Part shown: one piece after another, positions 45,174 through 55,466 of the stretch
How positions within the stretch are numbered: position 1 is the first letter of the stretch
Layout of the letters: each line of letters opens with the position of its first letter
Source: Eunapius fragilis
Taxonomy: Eukaryota > Porifera > Demospongiae > Spongillida > Spongillidae
NCBI GenBank assembly: GCA_963681505.1
Contig: OY811972.1
Coordinates: 3,641,332 to 3,705,331 of the forward strand
Direction: 5' to 3'
DNA length: 64,000 nucleotides
The notes under the pieces: model-generated
What the model was told of the DNA's origin: nothing
What the model saw: only the letters and a program-made list of their open reading frames with translations
The model's database searches: none
Made by a program: the position numbers and the translations under genes

Positions 45174-45358
45174 ATCTGGAGGCAAGCAATGGCCTGTGCA
45201 TGCATGCACTAACAAACTGCCTACAGACCTTCATAAAGAGTACAACATGAAAGGTCACTAGTATTGAGTCAGTACAAAAAACTGCGATGTTCAATAAGGA
45301 GATAATATCGTCAGAGAGGTGGTGGATAAGCGCTTTTGCTCAATGATGCTCTTATCTT

Positions 45359-45634
45359 ATGTTGTACGCACAGCTCTTTCCTAACTTAGAAAGCACTACA
45401 ATTGCTTTGCAATACCATTTCTGTGCTGTATACTACATTGTTGCGATGAATGAACCTGCAGATGCTACATGTATTGCTGCCAGTGAGCGTGTACGTGGTC
45501 ACTCGCAATTCTATGACCAGTGGCTGACTGAGTTTCCATGGTTGTGCTTTGAGGGTGGCAAGATGTTCTTTATTGTATGCATGTCACAAAACAGTACATC
45601 AGGCCTATTTGTGAATGGGAGCACCAGCTTACAC
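45359..45634 (+). pseudogene. hAT transposase N-terminal part with TTF-type zinc finger
   Basis: Open from about 45447 as ASERVRGHSQFYDQWLTEFP, then WLCFEGGKMFFIVCMSQN and FVNGSTSLHR. 'FyDsWLteFPWL.....mfC.vC.......F..GSts.r..SL' is the TTF-type zinc finger that precedes the catalytic domain in many hAT transposases; the first Cys position is here Phe-Phe-Ile-Val-Cys. The reading stops at the boundary of the inverted duplication at 45635. The C-terminal end of the same gene appears at 56125. Confidence 0.75.
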
Positions 45635-46448
45635 AGGACTTAATTTTTATACCTGCATCCTCTGTCTGTTGGGGTAAAGTGCATGTGTGATGTCATCACT
45701 GCCATTCTCTCCAAGTCGTTCCTCTAGTGTAGTTATGCATTTGTCTACAAGGCACTTCATGTCAGCCTTCAATTCATACTTCCCTTATAAAGGGATTCCC
45801 AAAAATGATGAATCATCATTTACCTCTCTGTTAGTGTTTGTAGCTTCTCATCAAGAGCACACATTCACTCCATGTCAGTGAAAGTCCAGCCTTTGCAATG
45901 TCATGAGCGTTTCGAAACACTAGCATAGCAATTGAGACATCTGTTCTTGCTCAGCAGTGAAGTGTGTCCACTTAAGACATGCATACAAGACTTATGATGG
46001 ACACTACCAATAATCAACTCATTAATAAAACATGCTGAACGGTACAGTAGCCAACAATGAGTGTTTCTATATAATGCTGATAATTGGTAGTGCCCATCAT
46101 AAGTCTTGTATGCATGTCTTAAGTGGACACACTTCACTGCTGAGCAAGAACAGATGTCTCAATTGGCTTTGCTGGTTCGAAACGTTGCAAAGGCTGGACT
46201 TTCACTGACATGGAGTGGATGTGTGCTCTTGATGAGAAGCTACAAACACTAACAGAGAGGTAAATGATGATTCATCATTTTTGGGAATCCCATTATATGG
46301 GAAGTATGAATTGAAGGCTGACATGAAGTGCCTTGTAGACAAATGCATAACTACACTAGAGGAACGACTTGGAGAGAATGGCAGTGATGACATCATACAT
46401 GCACTTTACCCCAACAGACAGAGGATGCAGGTATAAAAATTAAGTCCT
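45635..46448. repeat. 814-bp palindrome made of hAT transposase coding sequence
   Basis: Arms of about 375 bp (45635-46014 and 46077-46448) are near-perfect inverses around a loop of about 62 bp. The right arm, read on plus, encodes hAT sequence: VRNVAKAGLSLTDMEW, GKYELKADMKCLVDK and GSDDIIHALYPNRQR. The left arm is the inverted duplicate. Confidence 0.9.
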
Positions 46449-47254
46449 ATAGGGTCATTCCATGGGCTGTCAGGAATGAATTGGACAGCACCCCTCAGAT
46501 TTGTGTGCAATTTATCATATTTGCTTGATCTAATATGGATGTTACTTTAACGCATTAATTTTTAAAATCGCACGAGTGGTTTACGAATTAACACCGTCAT
46601 GAAAATTAATTGTTTTCCACTTTGAAGACTCATAACTCCCTACTCACAGAACGTGTATGGCTATTGTTGGCATCAAATCGAAGCTCTCTTAGTGTACAAT
46701 CCGATTATAATATGTTTCTGTGGGAGAGGCGAAAGGGTTAACGAATAAATGTTTATACAGCACGGTTTTCAATATTTAGGTCACTTGCAGGGTGATACTC
46801 AAGAATTTTGTTTTTGTATATGAAAACTGTTCATTGTCCTTACATTTTACAAAAATAAAAAGTCTGAGTATCAGCTAGTTCTGGGAACTGCAGAGGGTTA
46901 AAGGGCACGACGCCATTTTTAATTTCTTCATGGTTGATTTTATCACTAATGAGAAGCAAGTGTTGTTTAGAACGTCTCAAGGGTATTACATAATACTGTC
47001 CTCAACTATCACAACAGTAAGAAAGGGCGTTGGTAATGATTTTTAGTACATCGAATTGCGCATTTATTGGAAACCGTTACTAAGCCTTCTCATAATGGAT
47101 CGTTGCGGGCTCGTTATTACTGTCATAAGTGGTTAAAGCTCAACATTTCTTTTGATTGGAAGTAAAAAGGAACAACGAGGTTTAAATGAACCGGCGGTGA
47201 GACCTATTCAACCGGCTCAAGAAGTGGTGGTCTCTCAACCTGTTCATACGCCGG

Positions 47255-47402
47255 ATGACGGCGTACCGGGGATCCCACCCGCGGCACCACGGTAGTGGTG
47301 CCGCGGGTGGGATCCCCGATCCGTCGCCGGTATGGGCGTACCGGGGATCCCACCCGCGGCACCACGGCTACTACGGCGTACCGGGGATCCCACCCGCGGC
47401 AC
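47255..47402. repeat. GC-rich alternating palindromic core of the fold-back element
   Basis: GGCGTACCGGGGATCCCACC followed by CGCGGCACCACGG occurs at least three times on plus, and its inverse once between them. The right partner is at 49261-49325. Confidence 0.85.
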
Positions 47403-47584
47403 TAGTCTCGTACCCAGACCCACATCGCAGCTGCGGATGGAATACATCACCGCCTACGCGAGTAGTGGGTCTGGTGTCCTCCTGTACAAATTTCTGTCCA
47501 GTTGCGCCGGAATGTTGTAGCGACCAATCAGATTTGAGGTATGCGCTAATTGCATATTCTAGTTATCAATCGAAGTTATCGGTT

Positions 47585-48079
47585 ATGGCGGTAAGGCTAG
47601 AGATGGATGATGTACAGGTAATACGTGCGATTCAGTCGGCGGGTGAACGTATGGGGTATGCCAAAGTTAAGGACGAACAGTTCCAAGTCATCGAAGACGT
47701 GGTCCGTGGTCGGGACACGTTCGTAAGCTTACCAACAGGTTACGGCGTTCTGATCTGCTATGGGTATTTATTTGACGAGCTATCGGTTCTAAAGGTACGA
47801 AGCAAGGCACTCACAATCGCGCTAAAAAGGCAAAGAGTGAGAAACGATGTCACAGCCGATCCTCATCTTAGGAGAGAAGCAAGCTCGTCGTCTGAGTCCA
47901 GCGACTCCGACGCATGCATGAAGAAGTTCAAGCGGCGCGAGAGGACCCACCACTCCAGGTCGCGGCAGAGCAGCTTCCTCAACGCCCCCTTCTGCCTTCA
48001 CTACCATGTCTCTACTCCTCGAGGCACGAAGTCAAGAGGGGTAAGCATGCCCACTTTGATAAACTTACCTCTCCCATAG
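47585..48079 (+). pseudogene. RecQ-type helicase N-terminal fragment
   Basis: From ATG at 47585: RLEMDDVQVIRAIQSAGERM, then FQVIEDVVRGRDTFVSLPTG and YGVLICYGYLFDELSVL. 'L.P.Q..vi...v.GrDtfvsLPTGyGKSlCY' is the RecQ motif 0/motif I region, but the Walker A GKS is missing: after LPTGYG comes VLICY. The frame then leaves the helicase family for a Ser/Arg-rich stretch. It cannot be an active helicase. It may be a gene piece captured by the transposon or a remnant of an autonomous relative. Confidence 0.65.
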
Positions 48080-48720
48080 ACGATCCTTCCTCCCTCCCCG
48101 TTTGACTGAGATACCCTGTAAAAAGGTTGGAGTGCTTGATTCCTTGGCAGAGTGGTCAGGTTAAATTTGTGACAGAAGGCGTAGTACTTCCTGATCCCTG
48201 CCCTGTAGGGGGTCGACGATGAAGGGCCACAGCTCTGTGGAGGAGGTGTCTCTAGGCGACCTTCTAAAGCTCTGCCAGCTCTTGAGGCACTGGTGTGGGC
48301 AGTTGCCTCCAAACCAGGCCCCATCCAAGTAGGCCTCATAACCACAGGTGCCAGAGGTATCCGTGTACAACTGGATTGGACTCTGCATAGTTCCAATCTG
48401 GGGAGATGAATATAGAAATGCCATTCCAAGATGGTAGGAAGCTGTTCCGCCATCGTATGTCAGCTCTGGCTTCAGAATTAAGATGGATATGGTGGTGGAG
48501 CCTCCTCAAAATCAGCATTCAGAATGGTTCCAATCCAGGCCTTGGAATGGGAACTCCATTCAGAGGCCTGGATTGGAACCATTCTGAACTCCATTCAGAG
48601 GCTTGGATTGGAACCATTCTGAATGCAGATTTTAGGTCTACCTTGGCCATCATGGCTCCTTTTTCAAATCTGCTAAGGAGCCCCACCACATTGTCAATTG
48701 TGGAGTAATGGACAGTGAAA
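48055..48720 (-). pseudogene. DIRS-like retroelement fragment (RT, RNase H, recombinase N-terminus)
   Basis: The minus strand shows, from high to low coordinates, an RT block STIDNVVGLLSRFEKGAMMA ending KVDLKSAFRMVPI (about 48717-48604), an RNase H block SPIQLYTDTSGTCGYEAYLD (about 48385), and GIRKYYAFCHKFNLTTLP (about 48180), the start of a tyrosine recombinase. The order RT, RNase H, recombinase is that of DIRS elements. Frames shift between blocks and large parts are missing, including the RT YxDD box. Between 48521 and 48625 short inverted repeats duplicate part of the sequence. It has clearly been dead for some time. Confidence 0.7.
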
Positions 48721-50161
48721 TTAGGTTGCGTGCAGTGAAAGGAAAGTGAGGTCCGTTGTAGGGTGTGTGCAGTGAAAGGAAAGAGAGGTCCATGGACACA
48801 CCGTCAGGAGTCGCAGGCCTTGTCAGGATGATCTTTCAGTTGCTGGAGCTCACGTAGTCCCAGGCAAGGGGGCAGGCCTTGGCGGGGTGCTCCCCACCGC
48901 GGGCTGTGACCCAGCACTTGTGATGCAGCATAGCTTACATTTACCTTGACAGGGGTAACTTCGCTTATGAGAGATAATTCAAAATGCTGGCGTTTAGGAT
49001 CGGGTGATACCAAGGCTAAGTGCACTGATAATCGCTTCCTTATATTGTACGATGAAGGGAGAGGTCCAGAAATGTAGTAGCTTGCTAATTAAAGCATTAA
49101 CACACTAATTGCATTCTTGCGGAAGATAATATTATTCATACATGACGGTATTATGTAATCGCTGGACAGAAATTTGTACAGGAGGACACCAGACCCACTA
49201 CTCGCGTAGGCGGTGATGTATTCCATCCGCAGCTGCGATGTGGGTCTGGGTACGAGACTACCGCGGCACCACGGTAGCCGTGGTGCCGCGGGTGGGATCC
49301 CCGGTACGCCGTCATCTGGCGTATGAACAGGTTGAGAGACCACCACTTCTTGAGCCGGTTGAATAGGTCTCACCGCCGGTTCATTTAAACCTCGTTGTTC
49401 CTTTTTACTTCCAATCAAAAGAAATGTTGAGCTTTAACCACTTATGACAGCAATAACGAGCACGCAACGATCCCATTATGAGAAGGCTTAGTAACGGTTT
49501 CCAATAAACGCGCAATTCGATGTACTAAAAATCATTTTTTTAATTACCAACGCCCTTTCTTACTGTTGTGATAGTTAAGGACACATTATGTAATACCCTA
49601 TACATTTTCATGTCGTTTGGCAATTAGACAGGAAATATGCTCCCGCCGTAATGCGAGCAAATGGAGTGTGGGAGTGGTGCCACGTGGTGGCAGGTTTAAA
49701 GGTCAGGAAAGGTGGGAAGATAGTCATTTTAGGCACTTGTGCATGCCACACTTACCCAGTGGCGTAGCGAGGGGAGGGCAGGGGGGGACATATGTCCCCG
49801 GGCGCAGGGGTTTAGGGGGCGCCAAAATAGACAATTAGCACAGATAATTATCGCGTTACGCGAACAGGCCCGCGGGGCGCGGGCACATTTTGAACTTGTT
49901 AACAAACGATCTGTAGTCTGGGGACCCGATAGTACAGCCATCAGTCGGGTCCCCAAACTACTCGATCTGCAACGCAAACTTTTAAATTTATTTCTAATCA
50001 CCGACATTGAAGATACGGTATCCAATCGTCACCTCCATAATCTGTTGGAATAAACAGTTCCAACTTCAGGGTTATCGCTCGCTGCCATTGTGAGCCTGTT
50101 ATGCACAGGCTCACAATGGCAGCGAGCGGTTAGCCATTATCGTACAGACAGGTACACATAG

Positions 50162-50410
50162 CAGGGGCGGATCTAGGATTTCGGAGCGAGGGGGGGAAAG
50201 TGATCGCGGTAAGGGACACGCCCACACAGCTAGGGGGTATGGGGGAGCGCTGTAAGCTCCCCCATCGGGGTCTGGGGCTCCGCCCCAGCCGCTTTGCAAC
50301 TTTCACACTTTTTAAATCACAAAACATAGCATAATTGCGTAGTAGCAGATATAATATCTAGTGAATGAAATTACTACGGCGGTCCAGCGGGGGGGGGGAA
50401 TTCCCTAGTT

Positions 50411-50442
<32 letters not shown>

Positions 50443-50456
50443 TGGATCCGCCCCTG
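50162..50456 (-). mobile_element. CAGGGGCGGAT MITE, second copy
   Basis: Termini CAGGGGCGGATCTAGG and CCTGGATCCGCCCCTG, flanked by CATAG on both sides (50157-50161, 50457-50461). It is the reverse-orientation copy of 19028-19324, sharing GGGGCTCCGCCCC and CGGTCCAGCG, with a C homopolymer near its right end. Confidence 0.9.
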
Positions 50457-50489
50457 CATAGCGCCAGTCATAGCGCGAGGGTAGTTTTG

Positions 50490-50770
50490 CGGGGGCGGAT
50501 ACTTCCCCAAACTAAATTTCCTAATGTAATAGATTGAAGGTACGTGCGAAGGCATAGGTTGCTTGCGGAAGCAAATGCAGTGTATATGTGAAAGTATCAT
50601 GCTTTTGTGGCTTAAAAAGTGCTAAAGTTGCAAAGCGGCTGGGGCTCCGCCCCAGACCCTTTGGGTGAGCTTTGCATACTCCCTTGCTGGTATGATCGAG
50701 GCCCGGCATACCCCTCTCCGCCCTTGCAGCTACCTACCAAAACTCGCTGCAAAATCCTAGATCCACCCCT
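50490..50770 (+). mobile_element. CAGGGGCGGAT MITE, diverged third copy
   Basis: Starts CGGGGGCGGATA, contains AAAGTTGCAAAGCGGCTGGGG and CTCCGCCCCAGACCC, and ends AAATCCTAGATCCACCCC. No clear target duplication. It is followed by a G homopolymer. Confidence 0.6.
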
Positions 50771-50779
50771 TTATTTGTA

Positions 50780-50822
<43 letters not shown>

Positions 50823-50899
50823 ATTATTGCATTATGTCCCCGGGCGCTCAACCACCACACTACGCCACTGCACTTACCTGCTTTTTTCCTGCGAATAAG

Positions 50900-51466
50900 A
50901 TGTGCGAAGTTCAAGGAAGCAGTCAGCAGTCCACTGGTACGACGCAGAACGCAACGGATGCTCTGGCCCTTGTTCTGGCGGCGATCACGAGCTCCCAAAC
51001 TGAGCTCCGGCAGATCCGTGAAGAAATGCGGCAGTCTCAGGAGGATACGGCCGTCAAGTTGGCCCAGATGAGGAAGGATCGGCCTTTCCAGTTCCAGAAG
51101 AAGGGCCACGAGGAGCAGTACCACTTCAACCAGAGCGTTGAGGGCAAGTTTGCCGAAGCGGAGGCTCAGCTGCAGAAGGCGGAGCGGCTGCTGGGTGATG
51201 GTCCGGCAAAAGCGGCAGTTGAAAAAGCAAAGACCGCGCTGAAGGAAGGTGAGGAGCTTGTCACCCACAGGCAAAAGCTGATTGGCTGGGCGGTCGTCGC
51301 GGAATACGAGGCTGACGCTCTCGCCACGAATGCGGACGATGAGCGGCGCCTTGAGAGAGCGGAAAAAGCCGCGGAGCGGAAGATAGCGGCCAAGCGGAAA
51401 AAACTGGCGACAGGCTCGATCACAGGCCAAGAAATTGGCATCGGGCCCGCCTGCTGGCGAACATGA
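50900..51466 (+). CDS. Ngaro-like element ORF1 (gag-like)
   Basis: ATG at 50900 starts MCEVQGSSQQSTGTTQNATD just after the A1 repeat; the longer frame from 50834 begins inside the hAT insertion and is not the native start. The protein is Gln/Glu/Lys-rich and helical, with a predicted coiled coil (ELRQIREEMRQSQED, KAERLLGD..AKAAVEKAK). It ends RT-stop at 51466, overlapping the next ORF by 32 bases in another frame. It probably forms the RNA-protein particle. The zinc knuckle usually at the gag end is in the next frame (CFGCGEPGHFRKDC), so frameshifting or an indel may join them. Confidence 0.75.
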   Translation: MCEVQGSSQQSTGTTQNATDALALVLAAITSSQTELRQIREEMRQSQEDTAVKLAQMRKDRPFQFQKKGHEEQYHFNQSVEGKFAEAEAQLQKAERLLGDGPAKAAVEKAKTALKEGEELVTHRQKLIGWAVVAEYEADALATNADDERRLERAEKAAERKIAAKRKKLATGSITGQEIGIGPACWRT

Positions 51467-52775
51467 CTTCACCAAGCGTGTCACGAAGAACGGGGTTTGT
51501 TTCGGCTGTGGTGAGCCAGGTCATTTTAGAAAGGATTGCCCTAAAGGGACGACCATACCGGTAATGTATCCTATGCTGCCCAATTATTCATATGAGTGTG
51601 CTGAGGGGTGTGAAATAGGTAATGATGCTGTTGATGAGCACATGGGTAGGTGTTGGGAATCCTCACAAGGCGAGTGCATTCCAGTAAAGGGTGTTAAGGG
51701 GTGTTTGAGGGAACATGTTAGTTACTGGATTGAGGTGCTTAAGGCTCCCAAGTGGATCATTGATGTTATTAAGGAAGGTTATGTTCTACCCCTTTTCACT
51801 GAACCCACTGTATATAGGAAGGCTAACCAAAAATCAGCATTGAATAACATAGAATTTGTTGATAATGCAGTATTAGATCTGGTGCAGGGTAATTATGTAG
51901 AACCAGTGGTTAGTACCCCTCATGTTTGTAGTCCCCTGTCAGTGGTTGAGAACAGCAGTGGTAAAAAACGTCTTGTAATCAATCTGCGACATGTGAATCG
52001 TTTTTTATGGAAGCAGAAGTTTAAGTATGAAGACTTGCGTGTTGCAATGATGCTCTTCAGATCAGGTGAGCTCATGTTTGCATTTGATTTGAAGTCTGGG
52101 TACCACCATGTGGAAATTGCACGTCATCATCAGAAATTTTTGGGTTTCGAATGGAAGGGGCAAAATTATGTGTTTGTTGTTTTACCATTTGGGTTGTCTG
52201 CAGCCCCATACCTGTTTACTAAGTTAATGCGTCCACTTGTAAGATTTTGGAGGGCTAGAGGCCTTAAAGCCATTATGTACCTGGATGATGGGATATGTTC
52301 TGTGGAAGGTAAAAAGGAGGCAGACCTAGCCAGCCAATTTGTACAGGATACCTTGAATAAGGCAGGCCTGGTTGTTAATGACAAGAAGTCTAGTTGGAAT
52401 CCATCACACTGCATGACGTGGTTAGGATTTGACGTAGACCTGTCACATGGCTGTATTTCAGTACCTGAGAAGAGGCTGTCTCAGTTGCATAAATTACTGA
52501 ATTATAAGGGTACCGAGGAGTACCTTGCAGCCAAGCAGATAGCTAGCCTTGTAGGGAAGATAATATCCATGTCAATGGCTCTGGGCCCAATAGCTAGATT
52601 CATGACTAGAAGCTTGTATGCATTGCTTGAGAGTAGGGATACATGGTGTGACCTGCTAGAGGTAACTCCAGAAGCAAGGGTAGAAATGGAATTTTGGAAG
52701 AGATCATTATCCTTGTATAATGGTCAGCCTATTTGGTGCAAGAGGCAGTCAAAAGCTCAACATGGCGAGAGCTGA
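51435..52775 (+). pseudogene. Ngaro-like zinc knuckle and reverse transcriptase
   Basis: Begins with a CCHC knuckle (VCFGCGEPGHFRKDCPKG), then RT: VSTPHVCSPLSVVENSSGK, KRLVINLRHVNRFL, FAFDLKSGYHHVEI, LPFGLSAAPYLFTKL and the active site IMYLDDGICSV. The YLDDG box and LR.VN signature are typical of DIRS/Ngaro RT. After LYNGQPIWCKRQSK the expected first RNase H block (YSDAS) is missing. The text jumps to SSTWRELIAV in another frame, so a deletion plus frameshift has inactivated RNase H. Confidence 0.85.
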
Positions 52776-53439
52776 TTGCTGTTGGTAGAGCTTCTCAAAG
52801 GTTTGCATGTGCGTTGGTTTTCAGATACTCAGAATGTGGTGCGCATAATACAGCATGGTAGTCGAAAAGCACACTTACAGGTTGAAGCCATGAAAATATT
52901 GGAGATCTGTATAAAACATCAGATTCTTATTGAACCAGACTGGGTCCCTAGGGGGGAGAACCAACTGGCAGACTACATTAGCAGAATATCAGATTATGAT
53001 GATTGGCAGTTAGACCCATTTGTCTTTAACTGTTTGGATGGGTTATGGGGCCCACACTCGGTGGATCGTTTTGCAAATGATTACAATGCTCAGATTGTAC
53101 GGGTTTGCTAGTGTTGGGGCTGAAGCTATTGATGCATTTACAGTGCATTGGGGTGGGGGAGAAAACAATTGGTGGTGTCCTCCCCCCAGTTTGATCATAA
53201 GGGTCATTCGGCATGCGGAGGTATGCAAAGCAAAGGGTACCTTGGTTGTACCTTACTGGGAATCTACCCCATTTTGGCCTGTTCTGTGTCCTGATGGATC
53301 ATGTTTTGCCCCATTCGTGGTAGCAGTGTGTGATCTGCCATTGTCCAAGCATTTGTTTCAACGTGGGCGGTCGGGTAATGTGTTGTTCAATGGGCAGATG
53401 CCCAACACCCCTGTTTTGGCAATGAGAATAGAGTTTTAG
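52776..53439 (+). pseudogene. Ngaro-like RNase H end and pol C-terminal domain
   Basis: The first segment reads VRWFSDTQNVVRIIQHGSRK and LIEPDWVPRGENQLADYISR, the second half of RNase H. A frame change near 53100 leads to GAEAIDAFTVHWGGGENNWW, CPPPSLIIRVIRHAEVCKAK and GTLVVPYWESTPFWPVL, a conserved region that follows RNase H in DIRS-like pol. It ends at a stop at 53439. Confidence 0.8.
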
Positions 53440-53866
53440 TGGAGTGCCAGTGTTTGGCAGTGTGGCATGTTGGGCATGCCCTGTGCCGTTTGTTGATAAG
53501 CTGTGTTATGTGCTACCTCAGCGGTGAGGAATTGTGGCAGTGGGCAATAAGGGTGTGACTAGAGGGTCTGTGACATGCTGGGATATGCCCTGTGATGATT
53601 ATTGATGAGCTGTGTGAGCTACCTCAGTGGTGAGGAATTGTGGCAGTGGCCAATAATGTTTGACCAGAGGGTCAGACATGGACCAATGAATGAGATGGTT
53701 ATATGGTATATACCATGCTCAGTTGGTCAGTACATGTGACTGGTATGTCACTTCTAGACCCAGGAAAAGGCTAGGAGCCTTGGGGTCTTGGCTGGGGCTT
53801 AACCTTTTTTGGTTGGGCCAGTGGGTCAGTAGTTACTACTGTTTTCCTTTTCTCTCTTTCAGATGT
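53440..53866 (+). other. possible intron before the recombinase ORF
   Basis: Non-coding, with two repeats of GAGCTACCTCAG.GGTGAGGAATTGTGGCAGTGG (about 53510 and 53610). It ends in TTTTCTCTCTTTCAG, after which the recombinase frame opens upstream of its first Met. Confidence 0.4.
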
Positions 53867-53867
53867 A

Positions 53868-54854
53868 CTTGCAGCAGGTGTCTGGCCTCAGCTGAAGGAT
53901 CTTCAAGACCCAGAATTGCAGCGGCTAGCAGCAGCTCTTCCAGCTACTATCCTTCATAGCAGAGCAGACAGGACTGTGCAAAAGTACCTAGGTGCTTTCG
54001 GACGATGGAAACGTTGGGCAGAGGCACACCAGGACGTGCCAAGTTTCCCAGTGCAGGACATACATCTGGCTCTGTACTTGCAGCACCTGGGTGAGTCTGT
54101 TGAGTCGAAATCAGCCGTTGAGGAGGCTGTTTATGCCTTGGATTGGCTGCACGGAGTGGCAGGGCTGGGACCACTGGGTTCCACCCCTATTGTGCAGGCC
54201 ACGTTGGCAGGTCTTAGGCGTGCATTGGCACAACCTGAGGTCCGTAAGGAACCTGTCACGGCTGAGATGTTGCAAGCCATGGTGGCTTCTGTGGGTGTTG
54301 ACCCATCCCTGTCCCAGATTAGGTTGCTGGCTATTTGCCTGGTGGCTTTTGCTGGCTTCTTGCGTTGTGATGAGTTGCTTAAGCTCAGGTGTTCAGATGT
54401 GTCATTCAGTGCTGAAAGCATGGTGCTCAAGATCAATTCTAGCAAAACTGACCAGTATAGGCAGGGGGGTAGCTTGCTGATTGCACGTACAGGTCAAAGT
54501 ACATGTCCAGTGGCAATGATGGAGCGTTATTTTGTGATGGGTGGTGTTAGTAGTGGGTCCAGTGAGAAGTTGTTTAGAGGCATTGTGCACACTAAACAAG
54601 GGGAAAAGTTGAGAGCATCTGGTGGTATTAGCTATTCTCGACTTCGAGAGCTGTTGTTACAAAAGATTGCTGAATTGGGTATGGACCCAAAGCTATTTGG
54701 AATGCACAGCTTGCGTGCAGGCGGGGCCACAGCTGCAGCTAATGCTGGGGTCAATGATCGCATGTTCAAAAGGCATGGTAGATGGCGTTCTGAGTCAGCC
54801 AAAGATGGTTATGTGAAGGATTCTGTAGAGAAGCGTCTCTCAGTTTCAAAGTAG
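53868..54854 (+). CDS. tyrosine recombinase of the Ngaro-like element
   Basis: The frame opens after a CTTTCAG acceptor (VLAAGVWPQLKDLQDPELQR) and passes the first Met at 53916. The N-terminal SAM-like DNA-binding half includes SRADRTVQKYLGAFGRWKRW. The catalytic half has the first Arg in FAGFLRCDELLKLRCSDV, the HxxR box in GMHSLRAGGATAAANAG, the second conserved His in FKRHGRWRSESAKDGYV and the likely nucleophile Tyr in DGYV. It would integrate a circular cDNA without target duplication, which agrees with the observed insertion. It is uninterrupted to its stop and could still be functional. Confidence 0.85.
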   Translation, partial: LAAGVWPQLKDLQDPELQRLAAALPATILHSRADRTVQKYLGAFGRWKRWAEAHQDVPSFPVQDIHLALYLQHLGESVESKSAVEEAVYALDWLHGVAGLGPLGSTPIVQATLAGLRRALAQPEVRKEPVTAEMLQAMVASVGVDPSLSQIRLLAICLVAFAGFLRCDELLKLRCSDVSFSAESMVLKINSSKTDQYRQGGSLLIARTGQSTCPVAMMERYFVMGGVSSGSSEKLFRGIVHTKQGEKLRASGGISYSRLRELLLQKIAELGMDPKLFGMHSLRAGGATAAANAGVNDRMFKRHGRWRSESAKDGYVKDSVEKRLSVSK

Positions 54855-54886
54855 TTGGGTATTTAGTCAGTCCCGTTCTTTGTGTA

Positions 54887-54999
54887 TCTATTGTACATGG
54901 TGTACGTTGTGGCAATGCACATGCAGTCAGTGCCATACCAATGATGTTTGTGTCAGCCTGTGTGGGTTGGGTCCTGAAAATGGTAGCATGAGGCAGGAG
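54887..54999 (+). repeat. Ngaro split repeat B1
   Basis: TCTATTGTACATGGTGTACG to GCATGAGGCAGGAG; nearly identical to B2. Confidence 0.9.
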
Positions 55000-55000
55000 G

Positions 55001-55168
55001 TACATTTTCATGTCGTTTGGCAATTAGACAGGAAATATGCTCCCGCCGTAATGCGAGCAAATGGAGTGTGGGAGTGGTGCCACGTGGTGGCAGGTTTAAA
55101 GGTCAGGAAAGGTGGGAAGATAGTCATTCTAGGCACTTGTGCATGCCACACTTACCTGCTTTTTTCCT
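55001..55168 (+). repeat. Ngaro split repeat A2
   Basis: TACATTTTCATGTCGTTTGG to TGCTTTTTTCCT; an uninterrupted copy of A1, one or two substitutions apart. Confidence 0.9.
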
Positions 55169-55466
55169 ATGTGTATATTGAGAACCTCGTGTTGGAAGAG
55201 TGTTCCTTGACAGCAGATTTGCCAGAACCGACCACTGATGAGTTCGAGTTGACACAGTACTTCAAGTTGCAGGGCAGAGTGCATGTTGGTTTTTTTCCAC
55301 CACCAGGGATTTTTTCCCTTCCCTGATGAAGGTTTTTTCCCAGTGGTGGTTTCTCCTTGAGGCTGTGTGGGCCCACACCTCTAAATATTTGTGTTTAGTT
55401 GGCCCCTGCCCTTGACCACGGTAGAGTGTTGTGTCAGTAGATGTGTGTGTTGATTCTATTGTTCAT

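Larger units (their letters stand above)
47403..49260 (+). mobile_element. Mutator-like element 2 carrying RecQ and DIRS pieces
   Basis: Perfect inverted termini of about 100 bp starting TAGTCTCGTACCCAGACCC (47403-47502 and 49161-49260), flanked by the exact 9-bp duplication CCGCGGCAC (47394-47402, 49261-49269). Inside are a RecQ-type helicase start and an inverted piece of a DIRS-like retroelement; no Mutator transposase is seen. Confidence 0.85.
49757..50870 (+). mobile_element. hAT-type non-autonomous element with an 8-bp duplication
   Basis: Ends CAGTGGCGTAGC and its inverse (TACGCCACTG), plus subterminal CCCCGGGCGC in both halves. It is flanked by CACTTACC (49749-49756 and 50871-50878). 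A2 at 55149 carries the uninterrupted site CACTTACCTGC. It contains hairpins at about 49918-49957 and 50086-50128, and two CAGGGGCGGAT-type MITEs. No transposase is evident. Confidence 0.9.

Noticed and set aside
49739..50053. 104-codon plus-strand frame inside the hAT-type element
   Set aside because: It begins in the Ngaro A1 repeat and crosses the insertion joint; the part ending HLHNLLE has no recognisable domain.
50771..51484. Long minus-strand frame ending in a proline run
   Set aside because: It is the antisense shadow of the Ngaro gag ORF extended through a G homopolymer.
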